Source of the DNA: Cornus controversa
Taxonomy: Eukaryota > Streptophyta > Magnoliopsida > Cornales > Cornaceae
DNA length: 64,000 nt
Direction of reading: 5' to 3'
NCBI GenBank assembly: GCA_026545225.1
Contig: CM048852.1
Coordinates: 9,100,501-9,164,500 of the forward strand
The position numbers and the translations under genes are program-made. Under the pieces are notes generated by a model. That model did not search any database and had not been told where the DNA came from. It saw only the letters and a list, made by a program, of their open reading frames with translations. Below, in pieces: positions 45,301 through 57,662 of the stretch (positions are counted from its first letter, which is position 1; each line of letters starts with the position of its first letter).

Positions 45301-45986
45301 GTATGGCACCATTTGAGGCTCTGTATGGGCCCCCATATAGGTCACCGATATGTTGGTTGGACGTTGGAGATAATAGATACTTGGGTCCTGAATTCATTAA
45401 GGACACATCCGAGAAAGTCTCTATTATTAGGGACCATGTGTGGACTGCTCAGAGTAGACAGAAGACTTATGCTGATTAGAAAACTCGAGCATTAGAATTC
45501 AAGGTGGGAGGGGGGGGATTAGGTTTTTACTCAAAGTTTCTCCCATGAAGGGAGTAATGCGGTTTGGGAAAAAGGAAAGGTTGTCACCTTATTTTGTGGG
45601 TCCTTTCATGATTACTGATAGGATCGAGACAGTAGCGTATAGAGTGGCGTTACCAAACATAATGTACAGGGTGTATCATATCTTTTATGTGTCTATGTTT
45701 GAAAAATTCCTTAGGGATGATGTTATTAATCAGCACATTGAGATTGGGGAGATTGAGTCATAACTAGTTGTACCATAGGTAGAGTAACTTTACTGTTTTC
45801 GTGACCATAGGAACCAGGTCCCTCATTCTATGACTATTCCTTTAATTCGGGTTCAGTGGAGTCACCACAAGTAGGTGGAGTCCACTTGGGAAAGGGAAGA
45901 TGAAATAAAGGCAAAGTATTCAGAGCTTTTATTTCAGGTATGAAGTGAATTCTGATATTATAATTCCTCTATTTAGGGGGAAAAAA
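42362..45986 (+). mobile_element. Internal region of a Tekay/Del-like chromovirus, heavily degraded
   Basis: Parts in order: Met-tRNA primer site (TGGTATCAGAGC at 42364), gag remnant (about 42510-43060), aspartic protease (about 43150-43590, DINSYDVILGMDWLSHYHA), reverse transcriptase remnant (about 43600-44000), RNase H (about 44010-44450, [14 protein letters not shown]), integrase zinc-finger and core (about 44600-45480, FWWAGIKRDI and DFIVGLPTSQRNHDAIWVI), integrase tail with chromodomain-like end (about 45545-45930) and a polypurine tract (45975-45986). It is broken by many changes (more than ten) and shorter than a whole pol region. Old fossil. Confidence 0.85.
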
Positions 45987-46999
45987 TGTAATACCTCGTA
46001 ATTTTGGAGGTCTTTTAATTTTAATTTAAATACTTTAATTCTTTTATTAGTTAAATTGAATTACTTTAATGGTTGGTTTAAATTCTTTGAATGCTTAAAT
46101 ATTGTGGTGTAGTTTACTTTATTTTATTTTATTTTATTTGGACTGGGTCTTGGTCTTTTTCTTTATTTTTAATTTTGGATTGGGCTAGGTCGGAATCTGG
46201 GTTGAGTTGGGCTGGAATGGTTGGGTTTGATGGGCTAGGGTTTATGTTTATAATATTTTTTTATTTTTTTTGGAGTTATTTAGTTTTCTAAAAAGAAAAA
46301 AAAGGAAAGGAAAAGAAAAGAGGGGGAATAGGGTTTCTGCTGTTTGTTTTACGCATAGAAATCAAAAGGGTTGACAAAGGAGAAAAGGGAGAGAAAGGGC
46401 GATCGAGTGGACGAGTTTCGAATCATCGAAGAGGCAAGTTCAACTCTTCACTTCCCCTTTGAATCTGTATACATAGACTAAATCATGTAATGTGTAAATT
46501 GTTTGTTGCATTGTTTATTTTGATCTTTCATTCTGGTATAAAATTGATGTTACAAATCTTTTTTTATGCATTATGATTTCTATACAAATAAATTTTGCAA
46601 TTGAGGATTGGTGTTGGAATATTTTTTTTAAACACATATAGATACACGCATACATGTGTATGTTGAATATTTTGATATGTTAAGTTTAAATTTGTGGCTG
46701 TTTAATGTAGCAATTTGTGGTTTGTTGAGTTGTTCTTGCTGGATTAACTTACCCTTGAACATTCGGGAATGGATCATGGAGGAATTTAAATTTAATTTTG
46801 AAAATTTGTTGAAGAACCTTAGAAGTCGTGATTTGGGGCTTTTGGTACCAATAGATAGCTTACGACAAGAGGAGAAGAATGGTATAAAATCTGGGTCGAA
46901 CGGAGGCCAAAAAGGGGCTGCCTGCACGCATGAACAGTGCGCACAGGCTAGGGTTAAAATTTCAAAAAAAATCATTTTTTAAAAATACTTTAATATTTT

Positions 47000-48180
47000 A
47001 GAAATTTCCAAAATTTTTCATTCAACTTCCTGGGGGTTTAAATAAACTTGGGTTTTAAATTTCATGTGGAAATAAGCTTCCCTCATGGTTAAATTGATTT
47101 TAAAGTTTATCTCAAATTTTGGTTTTTATCTTCTTTTATTTCAAAAATATTTTAAAATTTCTAGAAAACTTCCAGAAAATTTTGGTGATCTTTTAGGGAG
47201 AGAATACACTTCGGTATTAAATTTCAAGTCGAAATGAGCTTCCCTTGTAGTTAAATTAATTTTTAAAGTATGTCTCAAAATTGGGTTTTCATCTTCTTTT
47301 TTTTGGAAAATATTTTAAAATTGCAGAAAATTTCCAAATTTTTATTTTAGATTCTTGGGGGTCAAATAAGGTTGGGTTTTAAATTTCATGTCGAAATGAG
47401 CTTCCCTACTGGTTAAATTGATTTTTAAAGTATGTCTCAAATTTGAGTTTTCATCTTCTTTTATTTGGAAAACATCTTAAAAATTTTAGAAAATTAACAA
47501 AAAAATTTAATTTAGTGGCTTGGGGGTTAAATACACTTGAGTTTTAAATTTCATGTGAAAATGAGCTCCCCTTGTGGTTGAATTGATTTTTAAAGTGTCT
47601 CAAAGTTGGATTTTTCACCTTCTTTTATTTAGAAAATATTTTTAAAATTTCAGAAAATTCTAAAAAAAATTAGGTAACCTTATAAGGATATAATACACTT
47701 GGTTTTTAAATTTCAGGTGGAGTTAAGCTTCCCTTGTGGTTAAATTAGTATAAAAAGCATGCCTCAAAATTTAATTTTCATTTTCTTTTATTTTGGAAAT
47801 ATTTTTAAATTTTTGAAAAATTCCCAAAAATTTAAAATAATCTTTTGGGGACAGAATGCACTTGGGTTTTAAATATCAAGTTAAAATGAGTTTCCCTCGT
47901 GATTAAATTAGAACAAAAAGTATGCTTTTAAAATTAGAATTTGGTTTTCTTTTATTTTGGAAATACTTTAAAATTTTTGAAAAATTTCAGAAAATTCTCA
48001 AACTTTTAATCTAATCTTTTGGGGTTAGAATAGGCATGGATTTTAAATTTCATAACAAAATAATTTTTCCTTGTTATAGAACTAGTTTTTAAAAGTGTGC
48101 TTCAAAATGACAATTTTTAAATGGATTCCTTTGCTTTGGGTTTTTGGGAATTTTCAAAAAATTACAGAAAATTCCAGAAT
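47000..48180 (+). repeat. Tandem array of about 165-bp degenerate units in the LTR
   Basis: About seven units, each with TTTTAAATTTCATGTCGAAA, GAGCTTCCCTTGTGGTTAAA, TTTTTAAAGTATGTCTCAAA and CATCTTCTTTTATTT. The same units appear fewer times in the LTR at 10440-11110 and barely at 8640-9000. Confidence 0.85.
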
Positions 48181-48479
48181 AATTAAATAGGGTTCTTAGG
48201 AATAGAATAGGCCCAAAAATCTAGATTAAGAGCTAGGTTTAGACTCCCTCGATGATTTAGGTACATTGGAGGTTTGGTTGTGTGCTTGTTCATATAATTG
48301 GTGGTTGTATTATTTTTTCCTCCCTTATCTGTATTCTTTGAAATCATAACTGTTCATGAGATACTTGATATTAGTTTAATTGTGTATGAGTTATTTTATT
48401 GTGCTAATTCAATTTCGGTTAGATTAAATTAATGTGCTAAGTAGATTAGGTCCTTTGTTTTGGTTTAATAAGTTAGTTG

Positions 48480-48989
48480 TCGAGGCATGTAAGGATTATC
48501 AGGGGGCATGTCAAGATTGTCAATACCTAATAAGGTATCTAAGGTTAGTTAGGGAGGCATGTAAGGATTTTCAGGGGGCATGTCAGGATTGCCAATACCT
48601 AATAAGGTATTTAAGGATAGTATAGGAGGCATGTCAGGATTGCCTAGGTTTAATAGGGTATTATGTTTGTGCATTTGGTTTGAACTTAGAAATAAGTTCT
48701 AAACTTGTGTGATAGGGGTTGAATTAGGAAGATATATATGACGATTTCTATTTTCGAGACATAAGATAGATAATGAAATGATTTCAGTTAACATAGATAA
48801 CGAAAGCATGTCAGGATTGCCAATACCTAATAAGGTATTTAAGGATTAATTAGGGAGGCATATGAAGATTGCCAATAGGGTAGTTAACATAGATAAGGGA
48901 GGCATGTGGAGATTGCCAATACCTAATATGGTATTTAAAGTTAATTAGGGAGGCATGTGAGCATTGCCAATTACATAGTAGGGTACTTA

Positions 48990-49024
<35 letters not shown>

Positions 49025-49070
49025 AGGGAGGCATGTTAGGATTACCAAATATTAATAAGGTTTTTTTTTA
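48480..49070 (+). repeat. GGCATGTCAGGATTGCC / CCTAATAAGGTAT repeats in the LTR
   Basis: About eight imperfect units of roughly 50-70 bp, with a (TA)n tract at 48998-49023. Homologous to 9230-9330, 12700-12980 and, inverted, 10044-10225. Confidence 0.85.
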
Positions 49071-49748
49071 TAAAATGTCTAGGCATGTAAGGACTGCCAT
49101 TGGTTTGAACTTAGAAAATAGGTTCTATAATTTGTGTGATAGGGGATGGATTGGGATGGTGTGTAGGATGATTTCTATTTTGGGACAGAGCTTAAATAAG
49201 GAAATGATACGTATATTTCTATATTAATGGATTGGGGTAGTGTGGAGGATGGGTCTTATTTTGAGACAGAGGTTAAATAAGGAAATGATATGTGTACATC
49301 TATGTATTTTATTGTACCACATATAGAGGGTATGTTTACTGGTTCTCTGATTGGGTTGTAGTAGAGAGAACTTTCTCGTGGATTTAACCCACTTTGTTGG
49401 TATTTCAGGTTCCAGGCAGTTCCACCTCAAGGTTAAAGCGTGGCAGTCATATATTCCTTACTAGACTTTAGTGTAGGGAGTTATATCTTTTCATAAAGTA
49501 TGTTACTTTTCTAATTTTCGGTTAAAGGGGTCCTTGAGTTACGGGACTTCCAAGTTGTATTGCTAGACAAGGATTTATTTATTTAATATTTTATTTTTAT
49601 TTTTTCAGATGGACTTTCTATTCTGCTTAAAAAAAAATTTCATTCTGTCTTTGTATTCTTTGCTTGTTACTATCAATTGTAAGTATCTCTCAAGTTTTGT
49701 GTGTAAGACTAGCCACCTTATGCGCGAAATTTTGTAGGTGGTATTTCA

Positions 49749-50345
49749 ACACCCCTACCTCAATTCCAAGCCAAAATCTAACCAAAATCAACTTTTTTTC
49801 AAATTGAAATTTGTTGGGACCAATCTCAAGCCCTTAATGTGTAGACCAACTTCTTCTTCTTCGGCGCTTTCCAATGATCGTCCTAACCCTCTCAAAATCA
49901 ATGAAGAAAGGAAGAAGATATTGACATATATAAATATATATTGCTCTCTCTATGCGGCTGATGAGAATGAGACTGAATTCAGCAATTCTCTACTTTACTA
50001 TTTATAGACCAAGTTCACTTATTTAAGAAATGTCACTAGCCTTTACCTTTTCAGACTCTGTTTTTTATTTTCATAACTCCTATGAACATGAAATCAATTT
50101 CTTAGAGCATCAAATATTTTATTTAAACTACCCACCAAATTTGGTGTCATTCCAACACTTTCGGATTTTTTGAGCCTACGAGACTCGCGTCCCGGGCTCG
50201 CCTGACCCAAAAACCTCAAATTTCTCCAAATGTTCCCAAAACTTTTTCAGACGTATATAATGGTCTTTAAACATGTATTTCACATTTAAAACACAATAAA
50301 AAAAATAAAAATGAAAACCGGCCAAAAGTAGTCACGGTCCTTACA
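49749..50345 (-). mobile_element. Inverted LTR piece, TGTAAGGACC family
   Basis: On the minus strand it starts TGTAAGGACCGTGACTAC at 50345 and contains TATAAATA near 50003 and a pyrimidine-poor leader. Words such as AAAGTTTTGGGAACATTTGG and TTTTTGGGTCAGGCGAGCCC are related to the TGTAGAGACC LTRs at 52951 and 57663, inverted. It is cut at 49749. No polypurine tract or target duplication was found. Confidence 0.5.
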
Positions 50346-50860
50346 GTGACAGTTGTCTTTCAGGCACAGTTTTGTCTATTAATACATCGATGGAGTTGAT
50401 TGTTGTCACTTAGATACATTTTTGTCTATTGGCACATTAGTTGGAGGATTAGTGTCATACTGGACACAATTTTGTCTATTAACCCGTCCGTTATCATGAT
50501 TGTTATCAACTTAGACATAGTTTTGTCCATCGACACATCCATAGTAGTTGATCACTATCACTTAGATACAGTTTTCTCTATTGGTACATTTGTTGGAGGA
50601 TTGGTGTTATTCTGGACATAGTTTTGTCTATTGACCCATCTATTGAATTTGGTTGTCATCACTATAGACACAGTTTTATCTGTAGACACAACCATTGGAT
50701 TTGGTGATTGTCATTTAGGCGTAGTTTTGTCTATTAACACACCTAAGGGAGTACTTGTTGTCTTTTTAGACACAGTTTTGTCTATTGACACATTTGTTGA
50801 GATGTGAATTTTCATCTCTGGACATAGTTTTGTCTATTGATGTACCGTTATGGGTAGTGG
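50346..50860 (+). repeat. Tandem repeats of about 50-57 bp, ACAGTTTTGTCTATTGACAC
   Basis: About ten imperfect units. Unit lengths are often multiples of three, and one frame reads LDTVLSIDTSIVVD-like repeats over 50400-50621, but it is broken elsewhere. It probably belongs to the internal part of the element that ends at the LTR 52951-55310. Confidence 0.75.
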
Positions 50861-52950
50861 GATCAAAATTTTGAATTATCATTTGGGGTTTGAATCAGTT
50901 TTCGGGACATAACTAGTTTTGATGTCATGGAAGGATGACGATGGATATACCATTAGTTTTGGTTTTTGATTAGTTGTTAACTAAGGAAACAATGTGACAC
51001 GTAAGCAGTACGATTTTCTACTGATTTTATTTTCCTATGAACCGTATCTTGTGGTACCGGTGGAGTTGAAAGAATCTAAGGATTAGATGTGGGACTTCGA
51101 AAGTAAAATTTTCATGCGTCATAGAATGACACTTTAGAAAAAATTTATACTCTTTATCGGGAAGAAGAACGTAGTTGAACTAGTTGAGGATTAGGTTATA
51201 AATCCTTATGAAGCATTGGCCTTAGGCCATGGGGGGAGGAGTGTGAGTTTGGACTACCAAAAAGCAAAGTTCCTTTTGCACATGATGTTGACTAGTTTAT
51301 TAGAAGGAGGTATGTGACAAGTGTAGATTATTGGATGTTTTTCGTTACTTTTCTACACTTCATACAAAAATAATAAAACCTGCAAAAACTTTACTAAAAA
51401 CTGTATAGCAGTAAGCAGGGTCGAACCACTCTCAAGTGAGAATCAGTAACAAGTCTAAACTTCAAAACCTAAATCTCTTGAGATGAAAAATGAATATTTA
51501 AAAAATAAAATTTTGATTTTTTATTTAATAATAAAAACCAATATTAAATGTCTTAGATCAAATGATGGGACAAATCTCAAGGAAAGAGAATTCACCACCA
51601 TGGATCCATATAAATAAAGTTTTTTTTATATTCTTATCTAGTTTTTCCTCCAATAACCAATACACTTTACCAATCCAATTAGAACTTGGAAAGATGAAGG
51701 AAAATATGGAATAAAAAAGAATGACTTGATTATATATGAGAGAGACATTTCTTTACTTAATCTGATGCACATTGGCTAGGTAAACAGAGGTAGGCATTCT
51801 TCGAATTACCATTATTTGGCAAACACGAAAAATCCTTCCTCTAATTTTAGAAAATAAAATTCAGAATAGAAGAGTAGAAGAATGCTCTTGGGAGGAAAAA
51901 GTAGACAAGAAAATAAAACAACTTACCTATACTTCAGCCATGGTGGCTTCATCACTCCCTTGAGAAGGATGTTTACGCTTGCATATTAATAGAAAACAAA
52001 CAAATAGAAATGAAACTACTACTCATCATTGAATCAATAAAACAATTACACTATTTTTTTCTATAATTTCTCTACAATTTCTAACCCCATTCACCATCCC
52101 CTAAGACCCCCTATTTATAGAGTTAGAGGGGAATGGTTTAGGTGGGAAAAATTTAAAATACAAAATTCAAAATACAAATTTGAAATACAACATTCAAAAT
52201 AAAAAATTCAAAAACAAAAATTCAAAATACAAAATTTTGAATTTAAATATCTAAAATTTGATTTCTATATCTTTAATTTCAATTCTGGACTGCAGACGTG
52301 GCCATGTAAAAATTATTTTGCAAAGTTTTGAACTTGAGACCTCTTGTGAAGTAGATTGTATAGAATACCATCTCTCCTACAATTCTTCTTATGTTCATAT
52401 TTGGCTATATATATCCTTTTTAGCCCTCTTTTGCTGCTTTTCTTCTTATTTGGAAATCAACCCTTATAAAACATAAAATGCAAAGATATGAACATTTAAA
52501 TAAAATAAAAGATGAATTAAAAACTTATTTTAGGATATAAAATAGCAAGTTTTGTACACTTATCAGTATGTACACATACTCTCGCTAATTGGAAAGTGGG
52601 TTGGTTACCATTTTGATTTTTCCTGAACTTGAACTTAGCTTAGGAGATAATAGTTGTCGTGATGCTTCATGATATGATAATTACACTACAGTATTGGTGA
52701 TACCTAGACATAGTTTGAGGTGTACAAGTAAATGGAATGTTTCATGGAATGCAGAGTGAAGTAGTATGATGATAACCAAAAGTCTCGTTGGTTAAGTAAT
52801 GAAAGTTGCGTGTTGTATACCGGCAAGTTTATAACTGTTACCAGTGATAAAAGGAAGTTATGGGAGGTCACTAAAGATTTTGTGATGACACTCTGAAACT
52901 TGAGGTACATTTCTAATTTCGAGGACAAAATTCCTTGAAGGTGGAAAAGT
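50861..52950 (+). mobile_element. Degraded internal region of an LTR element, with an inserted solo LTR
   Basis: Little recognisable coding sequence. The end reads ATTTCGAGGACAAAATTCC, then AAGGTGGAAAAG (polypurine tract) and the LTR start at 52951. This pol-end plus tract is typical of Ty3/Gypsy. It is old and broken throughout. A 1251-bp solo LTR lies at 51315-52565. Confidence 0.55.
51315..52565 (-). mobile_element. Solo LTR with GTATG target duplications
   Basis: Starts TGACAAGTGTA and ends TACACTTATCA (near-perfect inverted ends). GTATG flanks both sides (51310-51314 and 52566-52570). Words such as GTAAGCAGGGTCGAACCAC resemble the LTRs of the gag-protease/Athila-type family (compare ATAGGGCTATCGAAAGG at 5273), which suggests minus orientation. 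No coding content. Confidence 0.82.
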
Positions 52951-55310
52951 TGTAGAGACCGGGTCCAATTTTGATCAATTTTCTTTTTACTCATCATTTT
53001 CATCATAAATAAGTGTTAAATGATGTTATGTATGTATTAAGTGTGAAAAATATGTTTGGGAACTTGTTTAGAGGTTCAGAGAAGTTTTGGGATCATTTTG
53101 TGAAATTTTAGAATTTTGGGTTGGTAGGGACCGGGAGGTGGGTTGGGTGAGTACGGGAATCTGAAATTTTTTTGAAAAATAATTAATTTTAATTTTGGAA
53201 CATTTCAAATGTTTTAAGAAGTATGGAAGTGATTTCAGAGTCATAATCGCTTTCAAAATAAAAAATGGAGCCTGAGAGGTACGTTAAGTGACTTAAGGGT
53301 AAAATGGTCATTTTGCACTTGGTGTATTGTAAATACACATATATGTATATTGCTGGGTAGAATTAGAGAGAGAAGAAATTAGCCATTGTTGCTCTCTCCA
53401 AGCTCTTCATCTTCTTCTTTGGTTTTGAGAGCCTTAAAGGGAGATTTAGGGTTTGCTCCAATAGAGAAAGTTGATTTCCTCTCTTTCCTCTTCAAGTTGG
53501 TGGGTTCAAAGTCACTCTTTAGAGACCTTCAAAACTTAAGAGAAGTTGAAATTTGGATTCGGGCCTTGTTGAAGAAGGAAAATTTGTTCTCCTTGTCCCG
53601 ATCTAAGATCCTACGAAAAGAGTGCAATTTGGTGGAGTTTGAAGTTTGGTGATTTCTAGGATTTGCTTTGAAAAGCTTCAAATTCAAGGTAAAGGTGTTC
53701 TCTCCTTCCTAACATCGATTTCTTAGGTTTCTTTGTGGTTTATAATTGTATTAGCAAGCTTTAAAGAAGCAAAAAGTTGTATCTTTAAGTTTCCTTCTTA
53801 TGTAGGCATGTTAATTGTATTCTTCATATGATATCTATGATGTATGTGACGTATATTGATTCTATATACGTTAAATTTGAGCTTTTGTGTTATTTATATG
53901 AAATGTATGATGTGTGTTATGTAAATAGGTGTTATACATGAGGAATGATAATTTGGCATGTTAATTATAACCTGAATGTGTTTTACACTTGTAGTGTGAG
54001 CATCCATGTTATATAAGTGTTGATTTGAGATTCATGAGGTTCATTAGGACTACATTTGAGTCATGACATGAGTTATGTGCATTTTGAATACCATGTATTT
54101 GAGAAAATACATCAAAGGAAAGATTTCCATGTGAAAACTTTGGGTGATGTCTTGTGAATGAAATTACGTGCATTGTGATATGTGTGTTGTGCATGTTTAG
54201 TATATGATGCACTTGGTGGAAAGTGAGAAAATTCTTGATGAGGTTGAAGTATGGTATTGGATATACAATTATTGTATGGTGAGCTTGTGTCCCCAATTGA
54301 CATCTTTCAATTGGCGATGAATCATGTTTACTCTCTCAATTCACATATTTCAATTGGTGAGGACCCTTGGTGGTGTGTGTGAGGTTGACAGATTTCATTG
54401 GTGATACTCCCGAAATTGGTAGAGTTTAAACATTTAATGATCATTTGATTTTTTTGTTGCATAATTGTATCATTGATAACATGAGCATTGTGAGCATACC
54501 ATGTAGTATAAGGATGTCATGATTACATATCATGTAGGTCGATGTCAAGTCGTTGCTTAGGCGGGTTTGGGAATTTCTACTGAGCTAGTTGTTTTGTTCA
54601 CCCCTCTCTCCCAAACATTTTATAGATAGAGCATCGACAATAAATGGAACGTGAGTAGTTATGTGGAGTACTCGGTAGCATTTTTTGAGATTTTGGGAAT
54701 CTCTGTATGTACGTGTCATGTTAACACTTTTAGATATTGTAATATGTATATGGAACAAGTAGCATTGGTACGAAGGTCAATGTACACTTTGTTATTTTGG
54801 ATATTATGAATGTTTAGGTACATTCTAGATGTGATCCGCTCTTCTAGTAATGTATTATGATGTTTCCTCACTTTAATCATGTTTTGAATGGTTTTAGATG
54901 AATTGTTGATTTTTTAGAGAGGTCTTAGAGCCCAAAAGTTGAGAATTTGGACCCTAGACCAGCAGGATACGATACTTTTTGTGATATATGTTCAATCCAT
55001 CGCAAATTACGATGGATCACACTTGTAATTACAATGGATCATAATCACTATTCACAGTATGTTCTAGAATTGGTCCAAACTTTAATATAGTATAATTCAT
55101 TCGTTTTAAATTGGAATTGAGCGTGGTTTTTTTAAAATTGAGTATTTTTGCATCTTATTTCCAATGGAATAAGTATCATTTTGAAATTCTTAACACATAG
55201 TAAGTTGATTTCTGGAATTGAGTTGTTCGTGAGTGTGATCCGGTTGGACTTTCACCGTTCACCCCCATTTCCTTTACTCTTAACTTGGTGTTATAAATCA
55301 GGGCATGACA
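52951..55310 (+). repeat. LTR, TGTAGAGACC family (copy A, about 2.36 kb)
   Basis: Follows a polypurine tract, so it is a 3' LTR. It runs TGTAGAGACCGGG to GGGCATGACA. It is roughly parallel to the copy at 57663 (shared ACTTGGTGTA..., GTTTGGGAACTTGTTTAGAGG, CTTAGGCGGGTTTGGG), with visible divergence above 10 percent by eye. Old. Confidence 0.7.
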
Positions 55311-55408
55311 ATAACGTTGTAAATCCTTTCTCTAAGAATTTTGAGTCTTATGTAGAAGGTATGAATGTTAGATGTAATGGTAATTGACTTTAAGTGTAAG
55401 TAAGAGAT

Positions 55409-56642
55409 TGTTGGGATTATGTGCCCTAAAATCCAATTATTTATTTTGTTTATTCAACATTTTATTAATAAATTTGATTTATTATTAAATTAAATGTTCA
55501 TGCATTGGGCATTTCATACATGAGATGCATCAAAGTCCGTAAGTTGCATTATAGGTGACTTAAGTGTGTGAATGAGATTTACACATAAGAGATTTGAGCT
55601 CACCTATTTCTTGCACTTTGGCATTGTGCGTAGTTGGTGATAAAAGCTGGGCAATTTATCTATAAGATTGTAACACACTTGACCACTATGAGATATGATA
55701 GTTTGTCTCGACCATTACAGTAGTTGACTCTAAGTCAGTGTGTTAGTATGTTTGGAGTACATTGAATTGGATGACCATAAGATCATACCATACAAATTAC
55801 TGTCATTATTTTGGTGTGATTCTTATCCACTAGATGTATTAAGCTATAAATCCGAAGTGGTTTCTTGGAATCAAGTTTCAGTGCTGGTCTTGACTTACTA
55901 ATGTGTGAGATCTTTTAAGGTCAATACCACGATATCTTGGGTGGATAATGTTAGAGTTGTGAGAATACAAATACTCAACATGGAATCCACACTTTTTATA
56001 AGAGTAATAAAATATCCCCTTGATGCTATTAATAAGGTTAATCACTGGAACCTGGCCAGGGCATTTTAGTAAAATGTTTACTAAATTATTTTCTATTATG
56101 TATTTTGAAAATTATTTTATGAAAGACTTTGATTCAATGATCATAAGTTTTTAAATTGGTTACTCAAGGAATATAAGAAGTAAGTATGCCTTAGGTGGGA
56201 TAGTGTTTAATTATCATTAGGGCTACTTATGGATATTTGGTAGTGGATGGGCTTATATATAATTATTTAGTAGGATTCGCCTTGTTGTAATTTCTAAATC
56301 ATATAGTGTAATTGCAATAATATTTTGGTTATTATTGTAATTAATTGGATAGGATCTCTATCCAATTGGAGCTAGGATAAGAAAACCCTTTTGATCCTCA
56401 TCTCTAGCCCCATTAGTTATATACACATTTATCTCTCAGGTTACTTTGTTCAGTCATTCACGTAAAAATACAAAATAGAAAAATAGCGAGAGTGAGGGAT
56501 ACAGGGTTCCACAAACCTATGTATTTTTGGGGCCAAAGAGGTGAAACTTCACTGGTGTTCAAGGCTAGAGAGAAAGAATGCTCTCGGTTTTCAGTTTTGG
56601 ATGATATACTAGTCATTCTGAGGTGCAAAATATATCTCAACA
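55409..56642 (+). mobile_element. Probable solo LTR, Copia-like
   Basis: Starts TGTTGGGATTATGTGCCC and ends TATATCTCAACA, so the ends are TGTTG/CAACA. No open frames, no clear target duplication (GAGAT left, ATGTT right). The LTR call rests on the ends, the length (1234 bp) and the type of sequence. Confidence 0.45.
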
Positions 56643-57215
56643 ATGTTGATTTGATGAAAAATCACGTAGTAACATCCTGATTTTTTTTTAAAATTGCTTC
56701 TGCTACCCTTCAGTAATCCATCACAATTTTCTAACTATCGTAACCAAACATGTCAAGTGATTGACTACACCGGTAACTGAAACCCAATAATAAAAGCTGA
56801 AATTTTTAAGACGAACCTTCAGCTCTGACACCATTTGGTTCAGCCAAAACCAACATACATCCATGGATAAGAAGACATATTCCACTATGATTGATGTAGA
56901 AATATTACAATAGTAGAGTATAAACAATGGACCATGTATAAACTTTTGCCTCAAAGCTTTTCACTGTTTACCACTCCACAAAACTCCCTCTTGTCACTGG
57001 TGTTGTCTACTCTACTAATTTCATTGTTGTTTTCTCCACTCTATACTAACCTGTAAACTACCTCTACCCATCAACTTCCACCTTAAATGTTTATAGACTC
57101 CATAACTCAAACCATTGTTAGACAATGATTATAATTTCTTGGAACTCAAGACTTATCTAACAAGAAATTACCTAATAAATACAACTCTAAAATAAAAACC
57201 TAATTCGACTAGAAT
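56643..57215. other. Unassigned, with a possible minus-strand primer site
   Basis: GCTCTGACACCA at 56822-56833 is one base from the complement of the Met-tRNA primer site (TGGTATCAGAGC), followed two bases later by TG. It may mark a minus-strand LTR starting at 56836, whose other end was not found. Confidence 0.3.
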
Positions 57216-57660
57216 TTGATACACAATACCTATTGGACTACTCGTGGCCTTAGATACATTGCTAGTGGCATTGGTAAGCCACTTTTTGTTGATACTGCCA
57301 CTATTAACAGAAGTAAAACAAGATTTGTAAAATTTTGTGTGGAAATCAACCCTTCCTCTGAGCTACCTGAAAAAATTAAGCCCAAGTTAGCTAGTGGTCA
57401 TCATGTGGATATTACTATGGAATATCAATACAACCCCAGGGTTTGCATTGAATGCAAGTGCTTTGGACATACTCAGTCAACCTGCCAAACATCAAAAGCT
57501 AAGGCCTTACCTCCTCCTTCTAGCTCAAGTGGAGATATGTCACAAAACCCAAGCATAAGACCACCCACACACTACTGTCTCTCTTCCCTCTTCTTATTCA
57601 CCCCAATCCCCTGTTCCTCAGAACCCTATCACCGATCTGATCATCTCATGCCCCTTTATA
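57216..57660 (+). pseudogene. LINE ORF1 fragment (DUF4283/CCHC)
   Basis: Reads TYWTTRGLRYIASGIGKPLF, FCVEINPSSELPEKIKP and CIECKCFGHTQSTC. The last is the zinc-knuckle region of plant L1 ORF1 (zf-CCHC_4). It ends at an LTR insertion. A nucleic-acid-binding role in LINE retrotransposition is the family role. Confidence 0.75.
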
Positions 57661-57662
57661 TC

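Larger units (their letters stand above)
45987..49748 (+). repeat. 3' LTR of the degraded chromovirus (3.76 kb)
   Basis: Begins TGTAATACCTCG right after the polypurine tract and ends GTGGTATTTCA at 49748. It has the same block order as the LTRs at 7422 and 9333: short G/A-rich leader blocks, the ATACCAATAGATAGCTTA block (46848), a long array of about 165-bp units (47000-48180), GGCATGT repeats (48480-49060) and the TTTAACCCACTTTGTTGGTAT block (49382). Most of its extra length is repeat. Confidence 0.85.

Noticed and set aside
55409-56642. Full Copia element
   Set aside because: No gag-pol frames or primer site follow; only LTR-like ends are present.
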